A stretch of DNA of 64,000 nt from Delphinus delphis (GCF_949987515.2 NC_082686.1:46601559-46665558), one strand, 5' to 3'; numbered from the stretch's first letter, positions 23,950 to 36,572 are shown. The notes: generated from the sequence alone by a model not told the origin. Program-made: numbers and translations.

Positions 23950-24430
23950 GAATAAACATCTATGAATTATTTATTCATTGAATAACCATATTTTGGAGTG
24001 TATACTGAGTCCATGTTAATGCAGAGGATACAAAATGAGTATTTCAAACATTGCCCTTAAAGAGATGATCTAATTGAAGAGATAGACATAAAAGTAAATT
24101 CAGCACAACAAATGTCCCACTGAAGTATATATTGAGTGCAGTGATAATACAGAATCAAGGAAGATTTCACTGAGGCAGCAAGGCTTGATCTGGTTCTGAA
24201 AGAATGAGTAGTATTTCTCCAGGTGGGCTTAGGTTGAGGAAATAAGAAAGAATCAGGACTCTGAGGAGTGGAAACAGCACATACAAAGGCACATAAGACT
24301 AGAAAGCCACGGTCTTTTAGGCAACTGCAGAAAGTAGTTCGGTAATTTTGGAGCTTATGGTATGAGAGGAAGTTGGCAGGGTAAGCTGGAGAGGTAGGCT
24401 ATAGGTAAGATATTTCAAGCCAATTTATGA
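23950..24430 (+). mobile_element. L2 LINE fragment
   Basis: 'attatttattcattgaataaccatattttgg..gcagaggatacaaaatgag' then 'gcttgatctggttctgaaagaatgagtag' and 'gtggaaacagcacatacaaaggcacataag' follow the L2 3' region including the 'cagcatgtgcaaaggc' block. Confidence 0.65.
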
Positions 24431-26015
24431 CAGAGACATATAATTCAGTTGTTGAATGTCAACAGCAGACACTGAATATCAAATAAAGACATTTTTAGTC
24501 TCCTAAATTTTTGGTGACAATTTTATCACTTTTATGAACTTATAAATTTCATTATTTAACTTACACAAATTTACTATACAGGTACTACTACTATACAGAC
24601 TGTACAAGAAGCCAAGACAAAACAAATACAACAAAACCCAAACTCATCAAGTCCATCTATTCTTCCACTCAACAATAACATGTTACATAGCATGAGCATG
24701 ATATGAGAGTCTGAACTCTGCCATTTCCTCTGCTAGTTTCAGTTCGACACTCACAGTGTATCTCTGCTTACTAGGTTAAGATTGTGGGGAAAAAAAATGC
24801 AATCCTTACTAGATTTAGCATATATCCTTAGTAGATTTAGATTGTGTAATAAACACATAGTGTTAAAACACAATTTTTTATACAACCTAAATACAAGCTA
24901 ACTGCCTTACCTAGTGCTTGACCGGCACATAAATGACCTGTTCCAATGCTGGAGGAAAAATGAACTGCATTGGACTACTCAAGATATGCTATATTGATCC
25001 TCAATGTGCACCTTCCTAAGAGACTTAGGATAATTTTGACTTCATAAAAATTTCATCCTCTACATTCTCCACTTCGGATCCTAACTCAGGTGAAAGATGT
25101 AACTCCATGATATTCTGTTATGTGGGTTTTTAAAAATTTTAATAACTAAAATTAAAACTGTGAGAAAATAAGCAAAAGAGTCAATGATGCAATAATTCTA
25201 TCAATATACAGCATTATTTAATATTAATAAATACTTATCCTTGTGACCTCCCTCTTTAAAAAGGATCATCATCATCATCATCATCGTCAGGCATGCATTT
25301 TTCAAGAGGAAAACAACAGAATAATAACAAAACTTGGAGAAGATAGAGAGTCTGCTCTGTGATATTTCAAGTTCTTTGACCTTGGTGAATGATGTCATTC
25401 ATGTCATCCTGACTGTGTCCTACTCTATGCTTTCATCAGAATTTCTTATTATCTCAGAAAATGTGTCCAATCTTTTAAGGGACATGATCTTTTTAACTTC
25501 ATAGTTTACCCAGGGCCATGACATTCTGTTGGTGGGGGGAGGTAGGTGGGGGTAGATCACTATCCTTTTTGTTTTAGAGATAGCAGAATGTTTTTGATAA
25601 ATATTTATAAAACTTTTACAAGGATACATTCCTTTAGAAATGCCTATCATAGCTGGAAAAATCAGTTGAATATCAAGCATACTGATACTACCGAATCATT
25701 TTTTTCTCCACCCAAATACACACTTAATGGATAGCATGGCTCTACATCTCTTCAATCTTTCTGGTAGAAGGCAGAGTCTGGGTGTGGGGAGATTGTGGTG
25801 GAAACAGTCTGAAGACTGGAACTTCATTAGGAAATTTGTTGGAATATGTGAACAGATCAGATCTAAACTGAAAGTAATATATCACACCCAGGCCAAGAAT
25901 ACAAGCTTCTCTAGAATAGGAATGCTGGCTATTTCTCTATTGTGGCTCACCTGGGCTGTAGCTTCTCAAAGTATGTGTGAAATGTCACTGATGTGGGAAA
26001 GAATAAAGAAAAAAA

Positions 26016-26017
<2 letters not shown>
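24431..26017. other. Intergenic sequence with (ATC)n patch
   Basis: No gene or family recognised. A short perfect ATC trinucleotide repeat lies at 25264-25285. Confidence 0.5.

Positions 26018-26062
<45 letters not shown>
26018..26062. repeat. (CA)n microsatellite
   Basis: About 22 CA units followed by (AT)n, abutting the mariner hairpin. A (GA)n run (26169-26188) lies on the other side. Confidence 0.98.
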
Positions 26063-26064
<2 letters not shown>

Positions 26065-26071
26065 ATATATA

Positions 26072-26150
26072 TTGGGTTGGCAAAAAATTTCATTCGGGTT
26101 TTTCCATAACATCTTACAAAAACCCGAACAAACAACTCTCTGGCCAAACC
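26072..26150. mobile_element. Mariner-derived mini-inverted-repeat (hairpin)
   Basis: Left end 'ttgggttggcaaaaaatttcattcgggtttttcc' and right end 'aaaaacccgaacaaac..tggccaaacc' are inverted copies around 'ataacatcttac'. TA-rich sequence flanks both ends, as expected for TA-targeting mariners. This is the internally deleted mariner type that is abundant in cetartiodactyls. The RNA would fold into a long hairpin. No transposase is present. Confidence 0.9.
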
Positions 26151-26188
26151 TGTATATATATAGATTGATAGAGAGAGAGAGAGAGAGA

Positions 26189-26884
26189 ATCTCCTATCCA
26201 CTGAGCACTGTGTGGTGATAGATAGTAGATGGAAGATGTTTTGCAACCACAAAACATTATTATTTCATTATGAATGTCTGAACCAAGCATAATTTTTAAT
26301 AAGAAATAAAATATAGACTTTGCTTTTCCAAGATAGATAGAACACCACATGATTTATAATGGAGGAATAAATTAGGGTAAGTATCAGAAGTCAAGAGTTC
26401 CTACAATATATAAATAAATAAAATACATCTAGAAAATCCCTAGTATGCTGTATTTTCCTCCATGACTGGTCATTTCTGATATTTAGACTGGTAAATAAAA
26501 TATTTACAAATTATTTGCCAAAATGTGAATATCACATCTTGGATCTGAAAAATATGAATAGAGTCTTAAGAGCAAATGAAGGGAAGTCAAAAGAGGCCAC
26601 AATGGGAAGTTGAACTTCAGGTTTGAAGGAGGAAGAGAACTTGAACTTAAACTTAGATACAGAGAAAGATGAATTCTTCAAGCAGAAGAACTAGCATTAT
26701 CAAAAGACTATAGGTGGGGCTGCTCATGACTCATTTTGGAGTCAATAGGCAGACCTGTTTGGCCTGAGTAGGTGGGTTATTTTGAAGATAAGAGTAAATA
26801 TTAGATTTGGGACAGAATGTAGAAGGTTGAGAATGCCAGGCTCAAGAAATTAATATAAAAATAAAAATTAACATCATTAGCCAC
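26189..26884. other. Intergenic sequence, possibly L2-derived in part
   Basis: 'ggcagacctgtttggcctgagtaggtgggttattttgaag' and neighbours vaguely resemble an L2 body; not certain. No gene. Confidence 0.35.
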
Positions 26885-27020
26885 AGAGATTTCATAGAAT
26901 ATTTTGATGATTATATAGTAGGATTTGTTGTAAAAAAGTAAAAATTATAAACCATAAAAATGTTACATTTGACTAAATCAAAATTTAAAACTTCTACATG
27001 ATAAAAATTAAAAGATAAGG
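26885..27020 (+). mobile_element. Old L1 (L1M) ORF2 fragment, left of nested insertion
   Basis: 'accataaaaatgttacatttgactaaatcaaaatttaaaacttctacatgataaaa' is the L1 ORF2 C-terminal region. It stops at 'aaagataagg' and resumes near 27820 with 'ataagggtcaaaaggataaag'. Confidence 0.7.
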
Positions 27021-27813
27021 AATAATACAGCAATTTCAGAAGACAGTTGCAGCTTCTTACAAAACTAAACACATTCTTACCTAATGATCCAGTAATTGTG
27101 CTCCTTGGTATTTACCCAAATGAAATGAAAAATTATGTTCACAAAAACTTGCACACATATGTTTTACTCACAATTGCCAAATTAATGCTTTATTCGTAAT
27201 TGCCAAAATTTGAAAGCAACCAAGATGTCCTTCAACAAATGAATGTATAAATAAACTGTAATATATGTATATAATGGAATATTATTCATTAATAAAAGAA
27301 ATGAGCTATCAAACCACAAAAAGACATGCAGGAAACTTAAATGTATATTGCTAAGTGAAAGAAGCCAATTTGAAAAGGCTACATGCTGGTTGATTCCAAC
27401 TATGTGACATTCTGGAAAAAGCAAAACTATGAAGAGAGCAAAGAGATTAGTGGTTGCCAGGAGTTTGGGAGGAGGAAGGGAGGGATGAATCAGTGGAGCA
27501 CACAGATTGTTAGGGTAGTGAAACTATCGTGTATTATACTGTAATGGTGAATTCATATCATTATACATTTGTCAAAACCCACAGAATGTACAACACAAAG
27601 AGTGAACTCTAATGTAAACTATGGACTTTAGTTAATAAGAATGTATTTATATTGGCTCATCAAATATAATAAATGTACCACATTAATGCAAGATGTCAAC
27701 AATAAGGGCAACTGTTGGGGGGATTAAGAGGGTATATGAAAACTCTCTACTTTCCATTTAGTTTTCCTTAAACTTAAAATTGTTCTAACGATAAAATACG
27801 TTAAATTAAAAAA
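27021..27813 (+). mobile_element. L1M 3' end nested in an older L1
   Basis: Runs from the ORF2 end ('ctaatgatccagtaattgtgctccttggtatttaccc', 'cacaattgcc', 'gatgtccttcaac') through the 3'UTR ('ggttgccaggagtttgggaggagg', 'gggttaagagg'-like) to an A-run at 27808-27816. The flanking 'aaagataagg' (27011-27020) and 'acacataagg' are probably a worn TSD. Confidence 0.75.
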
Positions 27814-27816
27814 AAA

Positions 27817-28980
27817 CACATAAGGGTCAAAAGGATAAAGATGTTTGCAAGATATAGAGCTAGAAATTAGTAGCTGGAACATATGAAGAGCTTCCACAAC
27901 TCAATAAGAAAAAGACACACAGTTCAATACAAAAACGGGCAAAGGAAATAAACCAGGCAATACACAAAAAAGAAATTTGAATGGCAAATAAATATGAGGA
28001 GATGCTCAAGCTCATTAGTAAATATATTCAACAAAATATTTACTGAGCCTCTACTGAGCGTAGGTGCTGTTTTAGGTACTTGGGACACATGAGTTTACTA
28101 AATATGGAAGCCTGCACATGTGGAGGTAAAATTATTGCAAGTAAGGCTTATTTTTTCACCAATCATATTAACAAAAATTCAATGTCTGATCCTATCAACT
28201 CTTGGCAAAGATTCAGAAAAACAGAAAATTTCATGCCTTAATGATAGGTGTAAAAAGTGGTTCAAAAAGTGTGAAAGAAAAAAAACCTGATAATATCTTG
28301 CAGTATTAAATGTGCATACCGTATTACCCCCAAAATTCCACTTCTAAGATTATAGCCTAAAAATATTCTTGCACAGCACACAAGGAAACATAAACAATAA
28401 TGTTTATTACAGCACTGTTGTAATATCTTACATATTGGAAGAAATCAGGGAGTTGATAAATATGAGTATATACAAAGAAAGGAATATTATGAAGTAAAAG
28501 AAATTAAACAGATATTAATATATCAAAATGGCTACATCTCAACCATAGATTGAGGGGAAGAAATGCAACTGGTAGAATACAGAGCATGTAATAAATCATG
28601 TTAATAAAAATTTACATAAAATATTATATATTGTTCTTGTATATAAGTGTGTGTATATACATATATATGTTTATGGATGTATAGAATATTTTTTAAATAA
28701 ATAGATTACGACGATCTCCATTTAAAGTATAACACTGGCTGTATGTGGTGAGATTGGAAGGGAATGGAAACAGGTATAGGGAGCAAAAGTAACTTCATCT
28801 TCATCTTTGTTTTATTTACTTTGTAAAAATTTATTAAATAAATATGGCAGAATGTTAATAAGTGTCAGTTTCAATTAATGGGTATAACTTTGTTATATTA
28901 TTTTTAATATTTTCTGTATTTTTAAAAAGACTTTTGAATATAAGCAAAATTGTAAGAAATATTGGTGAATTTGTTGCAAC
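27817..28980 (+). mobile_element. Old L1 (L1M) ORF2 end and 3'UTR, right part
   Basis: 'gagcttccacaactcaataagaaaaagac', 'aaaaacgggcaaaggaaat', then after a short foreign piece 'attaacaaaaattcaatgtctgat' and 'attcttgcacagcacacaaggaaac' follow ORF2 order, ending with a 3'UTR near 28980. At 28021-28150 the L1 is replaced by an L2-like 3' end ('attcaacaaaatatttactgagcctctactg'). Confidence 0.7.
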
Positions 28981-29539
28981 TCTACTCCATGATAAGCAAA
29001 TGTTTTTATATATCTATTAGAATTTCCGATTTCAAATGGCATCTAGCCAATAAGCTCTAACATAGCCACTTCTAACCCGCTATGAAAATTGAGAATGCAG
29101 AGAACAAAAAAGGGAAAAATCTCCCAGCAACACAGTCACAACCTGGGCAGAATTTCCTCTAATTTTCAGACCAAAGGAATTGAAGAGAAAATTACAATCT
29201 GTGGAATGTTTATGTAGTGAAACTGCAATAAAGCAAATCTATTCACCAAAAAAGTAATTAAATAATTTCTTTAGTCCTCCCTGTTGTCTGTTCATTGATG
29301 TAGGGAGGACACAAAAACCTTACAAGTACTTGGCAGACTCTTCTCCTCTGTGATATTGGTTTTTGCGGGGGGATGGCCAAAAGCAGGCCCTTTTTATAGC
29401 TGCAGCTGTAAGTATTTCTTGGTCTACATCTCACCTATTGAGAGGCCACACTGAGTTGAGAAGCAGGGATGGACAAGCAGTACTGAGTTGCATTCCGAGT
29501 AGTGGAGTCCCTACAAGTAAAGCTTCATGGAAGATGTTC
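28981..29539. other. Intergenic sequence, nothing recognised
   Basis: No supported gene or repeat. Confidence 0.5.
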
Positions 29540-29697
29540 TTAGTGTATGTAGGACTTACCTGGAGAACTTGTTCAAAATGTAGGTTTGCAGGCCTTCCTC
29601 CTCCCCACACTAAAGACTATGATGCAGGTGGCCTGGGATTAGGCCTAAGGCTCTGCATTCTGATGTTGATTAGTTCATGACTATAGCTTGAAAACCA
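29540..29697 (+). mobile_element. MER5-like hAT non-autonomous element
   Basis: 'aggacttacctggagaacttgttcaaaatgtaggtttgcaggcc', 'gatgcaggtggcctgggattaggcctaaggctctgcattctgatg' and the end 'gcttgaaaaccaca' align in order with MER5-type elements ('..cacctggagggcttgttaaaacacagattgctggg..tttgagaaccactg'). Confidence 0.6.
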
Positions 29698-31129
29698 CAT
29701 TTGTCATCTAAGCCCCACTGTAACGATACAAACATGGAGTTGTATTTTTTCTTTTTATATACCCTATCCACTTAGCCATATATTACACATTGATAAAAAG
29801 GTCCCAAATCAGTACAGCAAAACTGAAAGACAGTGGAAATTGGATTGATTCATACTCATCACCTGCCTTTGGCTGTATATCTGAGAAGAGGGTAACATCT
29901 AAGTAGAGAAAACATAGAGACAAAGGCAATTACCTGTTGGTCTGTTCACAAACACTAGATCTTGATACAGTTTTCCTTGTTTAAGGAGAGGTAGGTAAAC
30001 AGAAAGATGATAACATGTGATTTGTGGGAAAACAACACAAGTGAAAGGATAAATTTCCCAAGATTCTGAAGAGAAGAATAAACCTCTGAAAACAACATAC
30101 TACAGAAACAGAACAAAACTTTTATTACATTTTTTGATCTCCTCTTTAAAATATAAGAAGACGTTTTCCTTTAAGTAGATTCAGAAAGACATAAGCGAAA
30201 AAATCTGCAACGCCTTGGCTAAACAAGATGAGATGAAAAAGACAGAAGAAAGAGAAGGAGAAAAAGGAAATAAAAGGACAGGAGAAAAACTTAAAACACA
30301 TTATCAAAAGTAGTAAGGAAAGAAATTCAAAAAGGCAGAAGATAGATCAGCAATTGAAGGACAAACATAAAAAGCTCTCCTGCAATATATTTTGAACTCC
30401 AATCTGCTTCAGTTGGCCTGTGTGTCGCTGGCTAAATTCTGCAGCCCTGGAGGAAAGTTCACCCTGAAGTGCTCTCTCCTAACTTTCCCTTTGGATTCCA
30501 CTCCTTTGTCAAGTCCAGGTCCTGTGTCTACTACCAAATAGTTTATCCCAGAGTTGGGCTGGAATCTCCTGTTACTTTTTATAATAATAAAATATAATAT
30601 TTCTGCTAGTTTTATTTAGCACTTACAAAAAGTATCTAAACTATTTGCACGAGACATTTTGCCAAGAGAAACTTTCCTCAACTATCTCCATAAAACAGAG
30701 CTACACAGAGCAAACCTTGCCAAGTGTCTTGAATAAATATTTTTTTGCATGGTCAAAAGTCACACTAAATGACCTGAGTAATTTTGCTTAATTAAAAGGG
30801 ACCACCTAGGAACAAATATTAGTTGTCACCATACCCTAAATCTATTGTCTTCTAAATAGGATCTGTAAATGATCTTTTATTAACTGTTTAAAATTTTATA
30901 TATATTATATAAATTATACATATTTAAATTATTATAAACAATAATTATACATATTTATATTTAAATTATTATATATACACATATATGTACACACATATAT
31001 TTATAATGTTATAAAGTCTAGAAATAAACTGCACAAATTCCAAGGAAATATGTCTATATGTTAACAGCAATTGTCTGTTGATGATTAGGTTTTAGAATGA
31101 TTTTATTTTCTCTTTTATATATTTTCCAA
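29698..31129. other. Intergenic AT-rich sequence
   Basis: Nothing recognised apart from very AT-rich, partly alternating sequence at 30890-31010. Confidence 0.5.
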
Positions 31130-32479
31130 ATATTCTAAATCCACAGAACTTAGAACTTCTTCCACTAGCCATGGTGAAATAAAAAAAATTGAGTTTAACC
31201 TCCTGGTGTAAATAACTGGGCAAAATATATGAAACAACTGTTTCACACACGGGAAAACAGGAAATGCAGGATTGGTATTCCTGAGAATAAGAAAAATTAA
31301 GGTGAGTTCTACATTTATATTGCCTTTCTGCCTGGAGTCAATTACCAAAACATAAATACAGGGTGGGAGAATACAGAGAGAATTCAGTTGGCCTCCCTGA
31401 GTTGAGGAGGTGAAGATTAAAACTGGGAAAGATGAGGCAGCTGGAAATTTGGGGACAAAGTTTCTAAAAGTAGATAGTATGAAGAAAAAGAGGTCTGCAT
31501 AGGGGTCGCATTGTGTCTTACTGAGAACCAGCCCTGACATGCATAGAAGTAGTTCTGCTTCTGGCATAGACAAATACATTCTTACTAGGTTGACTTTCCT
31601 ACAGATAATAACCATATACTCTGGACAAAATGCAAAAGAAATTACGTGAAAGAATTGGATAGTGCAAAACAGCAGACAGATTCTGGAACATGGACAAAAA
31701 GAAAATTTTTATACAGCATTTAGATTGAAAGCAAGCTATACTTGGTACCATGTGAAGTGGCTAAAATTCATGGAAAACATACCATCTTTCAGGCCTGAAT
31801 AGTCAGAGTACAGCTGCTAGAAAGTGAGGGGGCACCCAGAAAAACAGAACATACAGAGGGAGAGCCACAGACTCTGTGCATACACTTTACCAAAATCTCT
31901 GGATGACCCATGAATTGTGAATGAATGGAGCCTACTTTAAGCCACTTAGCTAAGATTAACAGAATTGAACTGAAGGTTAAACTGTTACCCAAAAGGCATA
32001 ATTTTCAGTCTGAGTCCAACCAAGGTAATTGCCTGCAAAAACAAACAAAATAAACTGTTTTTGAACTAATATAGTAGAATCCAGAGTATCCACAACATAA
32101 TATCAACAATCCCAAGGATCCAATCCAAAATTACTCAACATATGGAATAATAGAAAAATATGATTTATTCTCAAGGGAAAAAAAAATCAAAAGAGACAGC
32201 ACCCAAGGTAGAATTATCAGGCTCTGTAGAGCAGCTATTATAACCATGCCAAGAAAAAGAAAAAAAATGTTATAATGAATGAAAAAAGAAATCTAGGAAA
32301 GAAATGGAAGCTATGAAAAAGAATCAAAAGAAAATTCTAGAAATAAAATATAAAATATCTGAAATTTAAAAGTTCATTGTATTGGTTCATTTAACAGCAG
32401 AATGGAGACGAAAAAGAAAAAACACAGGTTAACATTAAAATGAATTGAGTAATTGCTATCTGAAGAACAGAGAGGGAAA

Positions 32480-32535
<56 letters not shown>

Positions 32536-34233
32536 TGGGACATGTTTGACAATATTAAGAAGTCTAACTTCCATGTTATGGTAGTCCCAGGACAATAGGA
32601 GAGAAAGAATGGAGCAGAAGCAATATTGAAAAAATAATGGCCAAGTGTTCCCAAATTTGGTAAAGACATAAATTTACATATTCAAAAAATCAGTAAAGTC
32701 CAAATGGATAAATATAAAGAAAACCACACCTAGGTACATCATAACCAAACTGCTGAAAATTGAAGATAAAGGTAAAATCTTGAAAGCACCCAGAGTATTG
32801 GGATGATGGAACAAATGATTCAAATGACAATTAGCTTCTAATCAGAAAAGTAGAGGTGAGAAAACAGTGGACCAACATGTTTCAAAAGGCTGAAAGAAAA
32901 AGAATTAATCTAGAATTCTACATCTAGCAGATATATTATTTAAAACATTTTTAGACAAAAAAATAGAGAAAAGTCATCATCAGCAGACTTGTATTATTAG
33001 AAATGTTAAAGGAATTCCATCAGGCATGAGGAAAATAATAGAATATTGCAAGTAAAAAACACAAAGGAAGAGTGCCAGAAATTTCAAATAAATAAATAAA
33101 AGAGTTTTCTCTAATTTATAATTTTTTTTACAAAGATAATTAACTAAAGAAAATATAATGTACTGAACAGAGTGGTATAGCTAATAAGCCAATAGTGGAA
33201 ATAAAATGGCATATTCAGTTTCAAGTATTTCATAACTATGTAAAAAGAGAAAAATAAACAAAGAACAAATAAAACGATTAGAAAACAAATATATGGTAGA
33301 TTTAAACCAAATGTATAATTACATTAAATGCAAATAGTCTAAACACTAATTAAAAGGCACAGATTATCAGATAATAAGAAAAGCAAGATCTAATGATATT
33401 CTGTCCACAATAAACTATACTAAATATTTTAAAAATAGATTAATAGTAAAAAATACACCATGAAGCACTAATTGAAAGAAAACTAATCAAAAGAAAACAA
33501 AGTAGATTTTAGAATAAGGAATATTACTAAGGATAAAGAGGAATGTTTCATAATGATAAAGGAGTCCATTCATCAGAAAAAAAAAAAAAATTCTAAATGT
33601 GTATTCACCTAATAGCAAAGTGTCAAAATGCATGAAGCAAAAATATAATGAACAGAGGAAAAATAGATAAGATCCCAATTACAGTTGGAGGTTTTAACAC
33701 TTTTTTTTCTCAGTAATTAATAGAAGTAGATGAAAATCAGTAAATAATATTGATGACTTGAACATTATCAAATGGCTTGACCTAACTGACATTCACAGAA
33801 CATTCCATCCAATAATTGTAGAATATACATTCCTTATAATTGAAAACTAAATATTGCCCAAGATAGACTATATGCTGGTACATGAAATAAGTCTTAATAA
33901 ATTAGAGAGAATTGAAAAAATACATATTATATTTTCTGACCAAAAAAGAATTGAATTAGAAATTAATAGCAGAAAACTATCAGGAAAATCTTCAAATATT
34001 TGGAAATCAAATATTATACTTCTGAGTATGCCATTAATTAAAGAAGAAATCATAAAGGAAATTAGAAAATATTTTGAACTCAGTGAAAATGAAATCAATA
34101 TATCAAAATCAGTGAGTTACAATTAGTTTTTTAGGTTAATTTATTGCTTTAGATATTTATATTATAAAGTAAAAGGTCTAACATCAATAATCTGCCTTAA
34201 GACTTTATAAAACTTATTTTTTTAAAAGAGCAA
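31130..34233 (+). mobile_element. Ancient near-full-length L1 (L1M), left part
   Basis: Probable 5'UTR from about 31130 ('ccagagtatccacaacataatatcaacaatcccaaggatccaatcc' at 32080-32125). ORF1 remnant: 'cataaccaaactgctgaaaattgaagataaag' at 32740-32771 and 'agaattctacatctagcag'. ORF2 endonuclease region: 'ttaaatgcaaatagtctaaac' at 33325 and 'cattcacagaacattccatccaataattgtagaatatacattcc' at 33790. The longest surviving frames are 31615-31115 (antisense chance frame) and 33854-34126 (ORF2, true strand). Everything is heavily mutated. Confidence 0.75.
32482..32534. repeat. (GT)n microsatellite
   Basis: About 26 GT units inside the ancient L1, so it arose or expanded after that insertion. Confidence 0.98.
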
Positions 34234-35063
34234 GGTCAGAATGTCCATGATCAAAAAAAATCTACCAACAATAAATGTTGGAGAGGGTGTGGAGAAAAGG
34301 AAACCCTCCTACACTGTTGGTTGGACTGCAAATTGGTACAGCCACTATGGAGAACAGTATGGAGGGTCCTTAAAAAACTGCGAATAGAGCTACCATATGA
34401 CCCAGCAATACCACTCCTGGGCATATACCTGGAGAAAACCATAATTTGAAAAGATACATGTACCTGAATGCTTATAGCAGCACTATTTACAATAGCCAGG
34501 ACTTGGAAGCAACCTAAATGTCCATTGACAGAGAAATAGATGAAGAAGATGTGGTACATATATACAATGGAATTTTACTCAGCCATAAAAAAGAACAAAA
34601 TAATGCCATTTGCAGCAACATGGATGCACCTAGAGATTGCCATACTAAGTGAAGTAAGTCAGACACAGAAAGACAAATATCATATGATATCGCTTATATG
34701 TAGAATCTAAAAAATGGTACAAATGAACTTATTTACAAAGCAGAAATAGAAACACAGATGAAGAAAACAAGCTTTCGGTTACCAGGGGGAAAAAGGGAGG
34801 GGGGGATAAATTGGGAGACTGGGATTAACATATACACACTACAGTATATATAAAATAGGTAACTAATAAGGCCCTACTGTATAGCACAGGGAACCCTACT
34901 CAATACTCTGTAGTGACCTATATGGGGAAAGAATCTAAAATAAGGTGGATATATGTATATGTATAATTGATTCACTTTGCTGTACAACTGAAACTAACAC
35001 AACATTGTAAATCTACTATACTCCAATAAAAGTTTAAAAAGTAAATAAATAAATAAAAATAAG
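34234..35063 (+). mobile_element. Younger L1 3' end inserted into the ancient L1
   Basis: Starts in ORF2 ('ggtcagaatgtccatgatc', then 'ggagagggtgtggagaaaagg'), covers the ORF2 end and 3'UTR and ends with 'ctccaataaaagttt' plus an (AAAT)n tail. The interrupted L1 reads 'aaaagagcaa' before it (34224-34233) and 'aagaacaa' after it (35064-35071), a short TSD with one change. The host L1 continues in register after the insertion. Confidence 0.85.
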
Positions 35064-35850
35064 AAGAACAAATTAAACTCAAAGTAAGTAGAAGAAAGAG
35101 AGGATAAAGATAAGCACAAAAAATGAATGAAGTGGAACTTTTTTAAAACTAATAAAACTAAAAAGTGAGCTTTTGAAAAAAATCATTGAAATTCACAAAT
35201 TCTAGTTTCAAGAAAAAGAGAGAAGATACAAATTACCAATATTAGGAATGAGAGAAAGGACATCACTACAGATATTAAGATAATAAAACGATATTGTATA
35301 TAATTCAATGCCAAAAAATTCAACCACTTGGATGAAATGGAAAAAGTTCTTGGTAGATACATATTAACAAAACTAAGACAAAATAACCAAGTGAAAGAAA
35401 TTAAATTTGTAATTCAAAATCTTCCCATGGAGAAAACTGGTAGGAAGATTGTTACACTGGTAAATTCTGCCAATTATTTAAGGAAGAAATACAACCAATC
35501 CCACACAAACTCCTTCTGAAAGTAGAGGAGAAGCGAATGCTTACCAACTCATTAGCCAAACAAAGACATTATAAGAAAACAAAAATTACAGAGCAATACC
35601 TCTTGTGAACATAGCTTCAAAATTTTTAACATATTAGAATATCATATACAGTAATGTATTAAAAAACATAATATAGCAGGAAAAGTAGGGCTTATTGATT
35701 TCACATAAGGAAATTAATCAATATAACTTACCACATTGACAGGTAAGGAGGAAATCATACAATCATTTCAATAGACATAGGAAAAACATTTGATAAATTC
35801 AATATCCATTCTTGGTAAAAACTCAGCAAGCAAGAAATAAAAGAATAATA
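35064..35850 (+). mobile_element. Ancient L1 (L1M), right part with RT region
   Basis: Continues the ORF2 of 31130-34233: 'gagcttttgaaaaaaatcattg', 'gagaaagaagagtac'-like middle region with 'gaaatggaaaaagttcttgg' and 'ggtaaattctgccaattatttaaggaag', then the RT segment '..atacaatcatttcaatagacataggaaaaacatttgataaattc'. The element ends near 35850, before ORF2 is complete. Confidence 0.7.
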
Positions 35851-36311
35851 CTTCCTCTTCTTTTGATAATAAGCTATACTAAGACTAGAGTCCCTTGTAT
35901 ATATACATGGAATGCCACTTTCCAGGTCTAGATTTCCCTTCCATCTGATAATACTAGTGACACCTGAAATTGAAAGTACCAAAAATAAAGCATCATTTCC
36001 AGATTCATCTATTATCTACGGGTGGTAACAGTAAAAATGAATAAATACTAGATTATAATTATTATTTGTATTTAGCAAGTTCCATCTGAAATTCCTTATT
36101 ACCTCTAGATTCTCTGACCGGTTCTATCCAGAATTCAAGAATCATTTGGGCTTTGTTTTCCTCCTCAGAAGTTTACTCCAGATACCAACTATTACTCAAA
36201 TCAATAGTCCTAGGAATTAACCTCAAAGCCATCTACAATTTGTTCCTTGATTATCTGAATGCTGTCATGTTTGATATATAGAATTATGCTCTTCACTAGT
36301 ATGCTCTCTTC
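35851..36311. other. Intergenic sequence, nothing recognised
   Basis: No supported gene or repeat. Confidence 0.45.
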
Positions 36312-36365
36312 CTTTTTCTACATACAAGAGTTCACAAACTTTTTCTACATACAAGAGTTCACAAA
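36312..36365. repeat. 27-bp perfect tandem duplication
   Basis: The unit 36312-36338 recurs without change at 36339-36365, and a third partial copy ('ctttttct') starts at 36366. It lies on the edge of the hAT relic, whose terminus contributes the 'ttcacaaactttttctg' part. Confidence 0.97.
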
Positions 36366-36572
36366 CTTTTTCTGTAAAAGTACAGATAGTAAATATTTTA
36401 GGCTTTGCAATCTGAGGTTTCTGTTGCAAACATTCAACCCTGCTGTTTTATTTTGAAAGCAGTCACATACAATACATGAGAAAATGGGTGTCTGCCATGT
36501 TCAAATTAAATTTTATTGACAAAAACAAGCTGTGGCCTGGATTTGGCCAGAGGGCCATGGTTAACTGACCTT
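36366..36572 (+). mobile_element. hAT-Charlie-type non-autonomous element
   Basis: 'ctttttctgtaaaagtacagatagtaaatattttaggctttgcaatctgaggtttctgttgcaa..' and '..aaattttattgacaaaaacaagctgtggcctggatttggccagagggccatgg' match the common MER element whose ends are CAGGGGTCGGCAAAC. The terminal inverted repeats are degraded. Confidence 0.85.

Noticed and set aside
25727..26218. 163-residue frame with a His-Thr run
   Set aside because: It crosses a CA microsatellite and the mariner hairpin; no domain on either side.
31115..31615. 166-residue open frame on the minus strand
   Set aside because: It is antisense to the probable 5'UTR of the ancient L1, has no recognisable domain, and AT-rich antisense frames of this length occur by chance.
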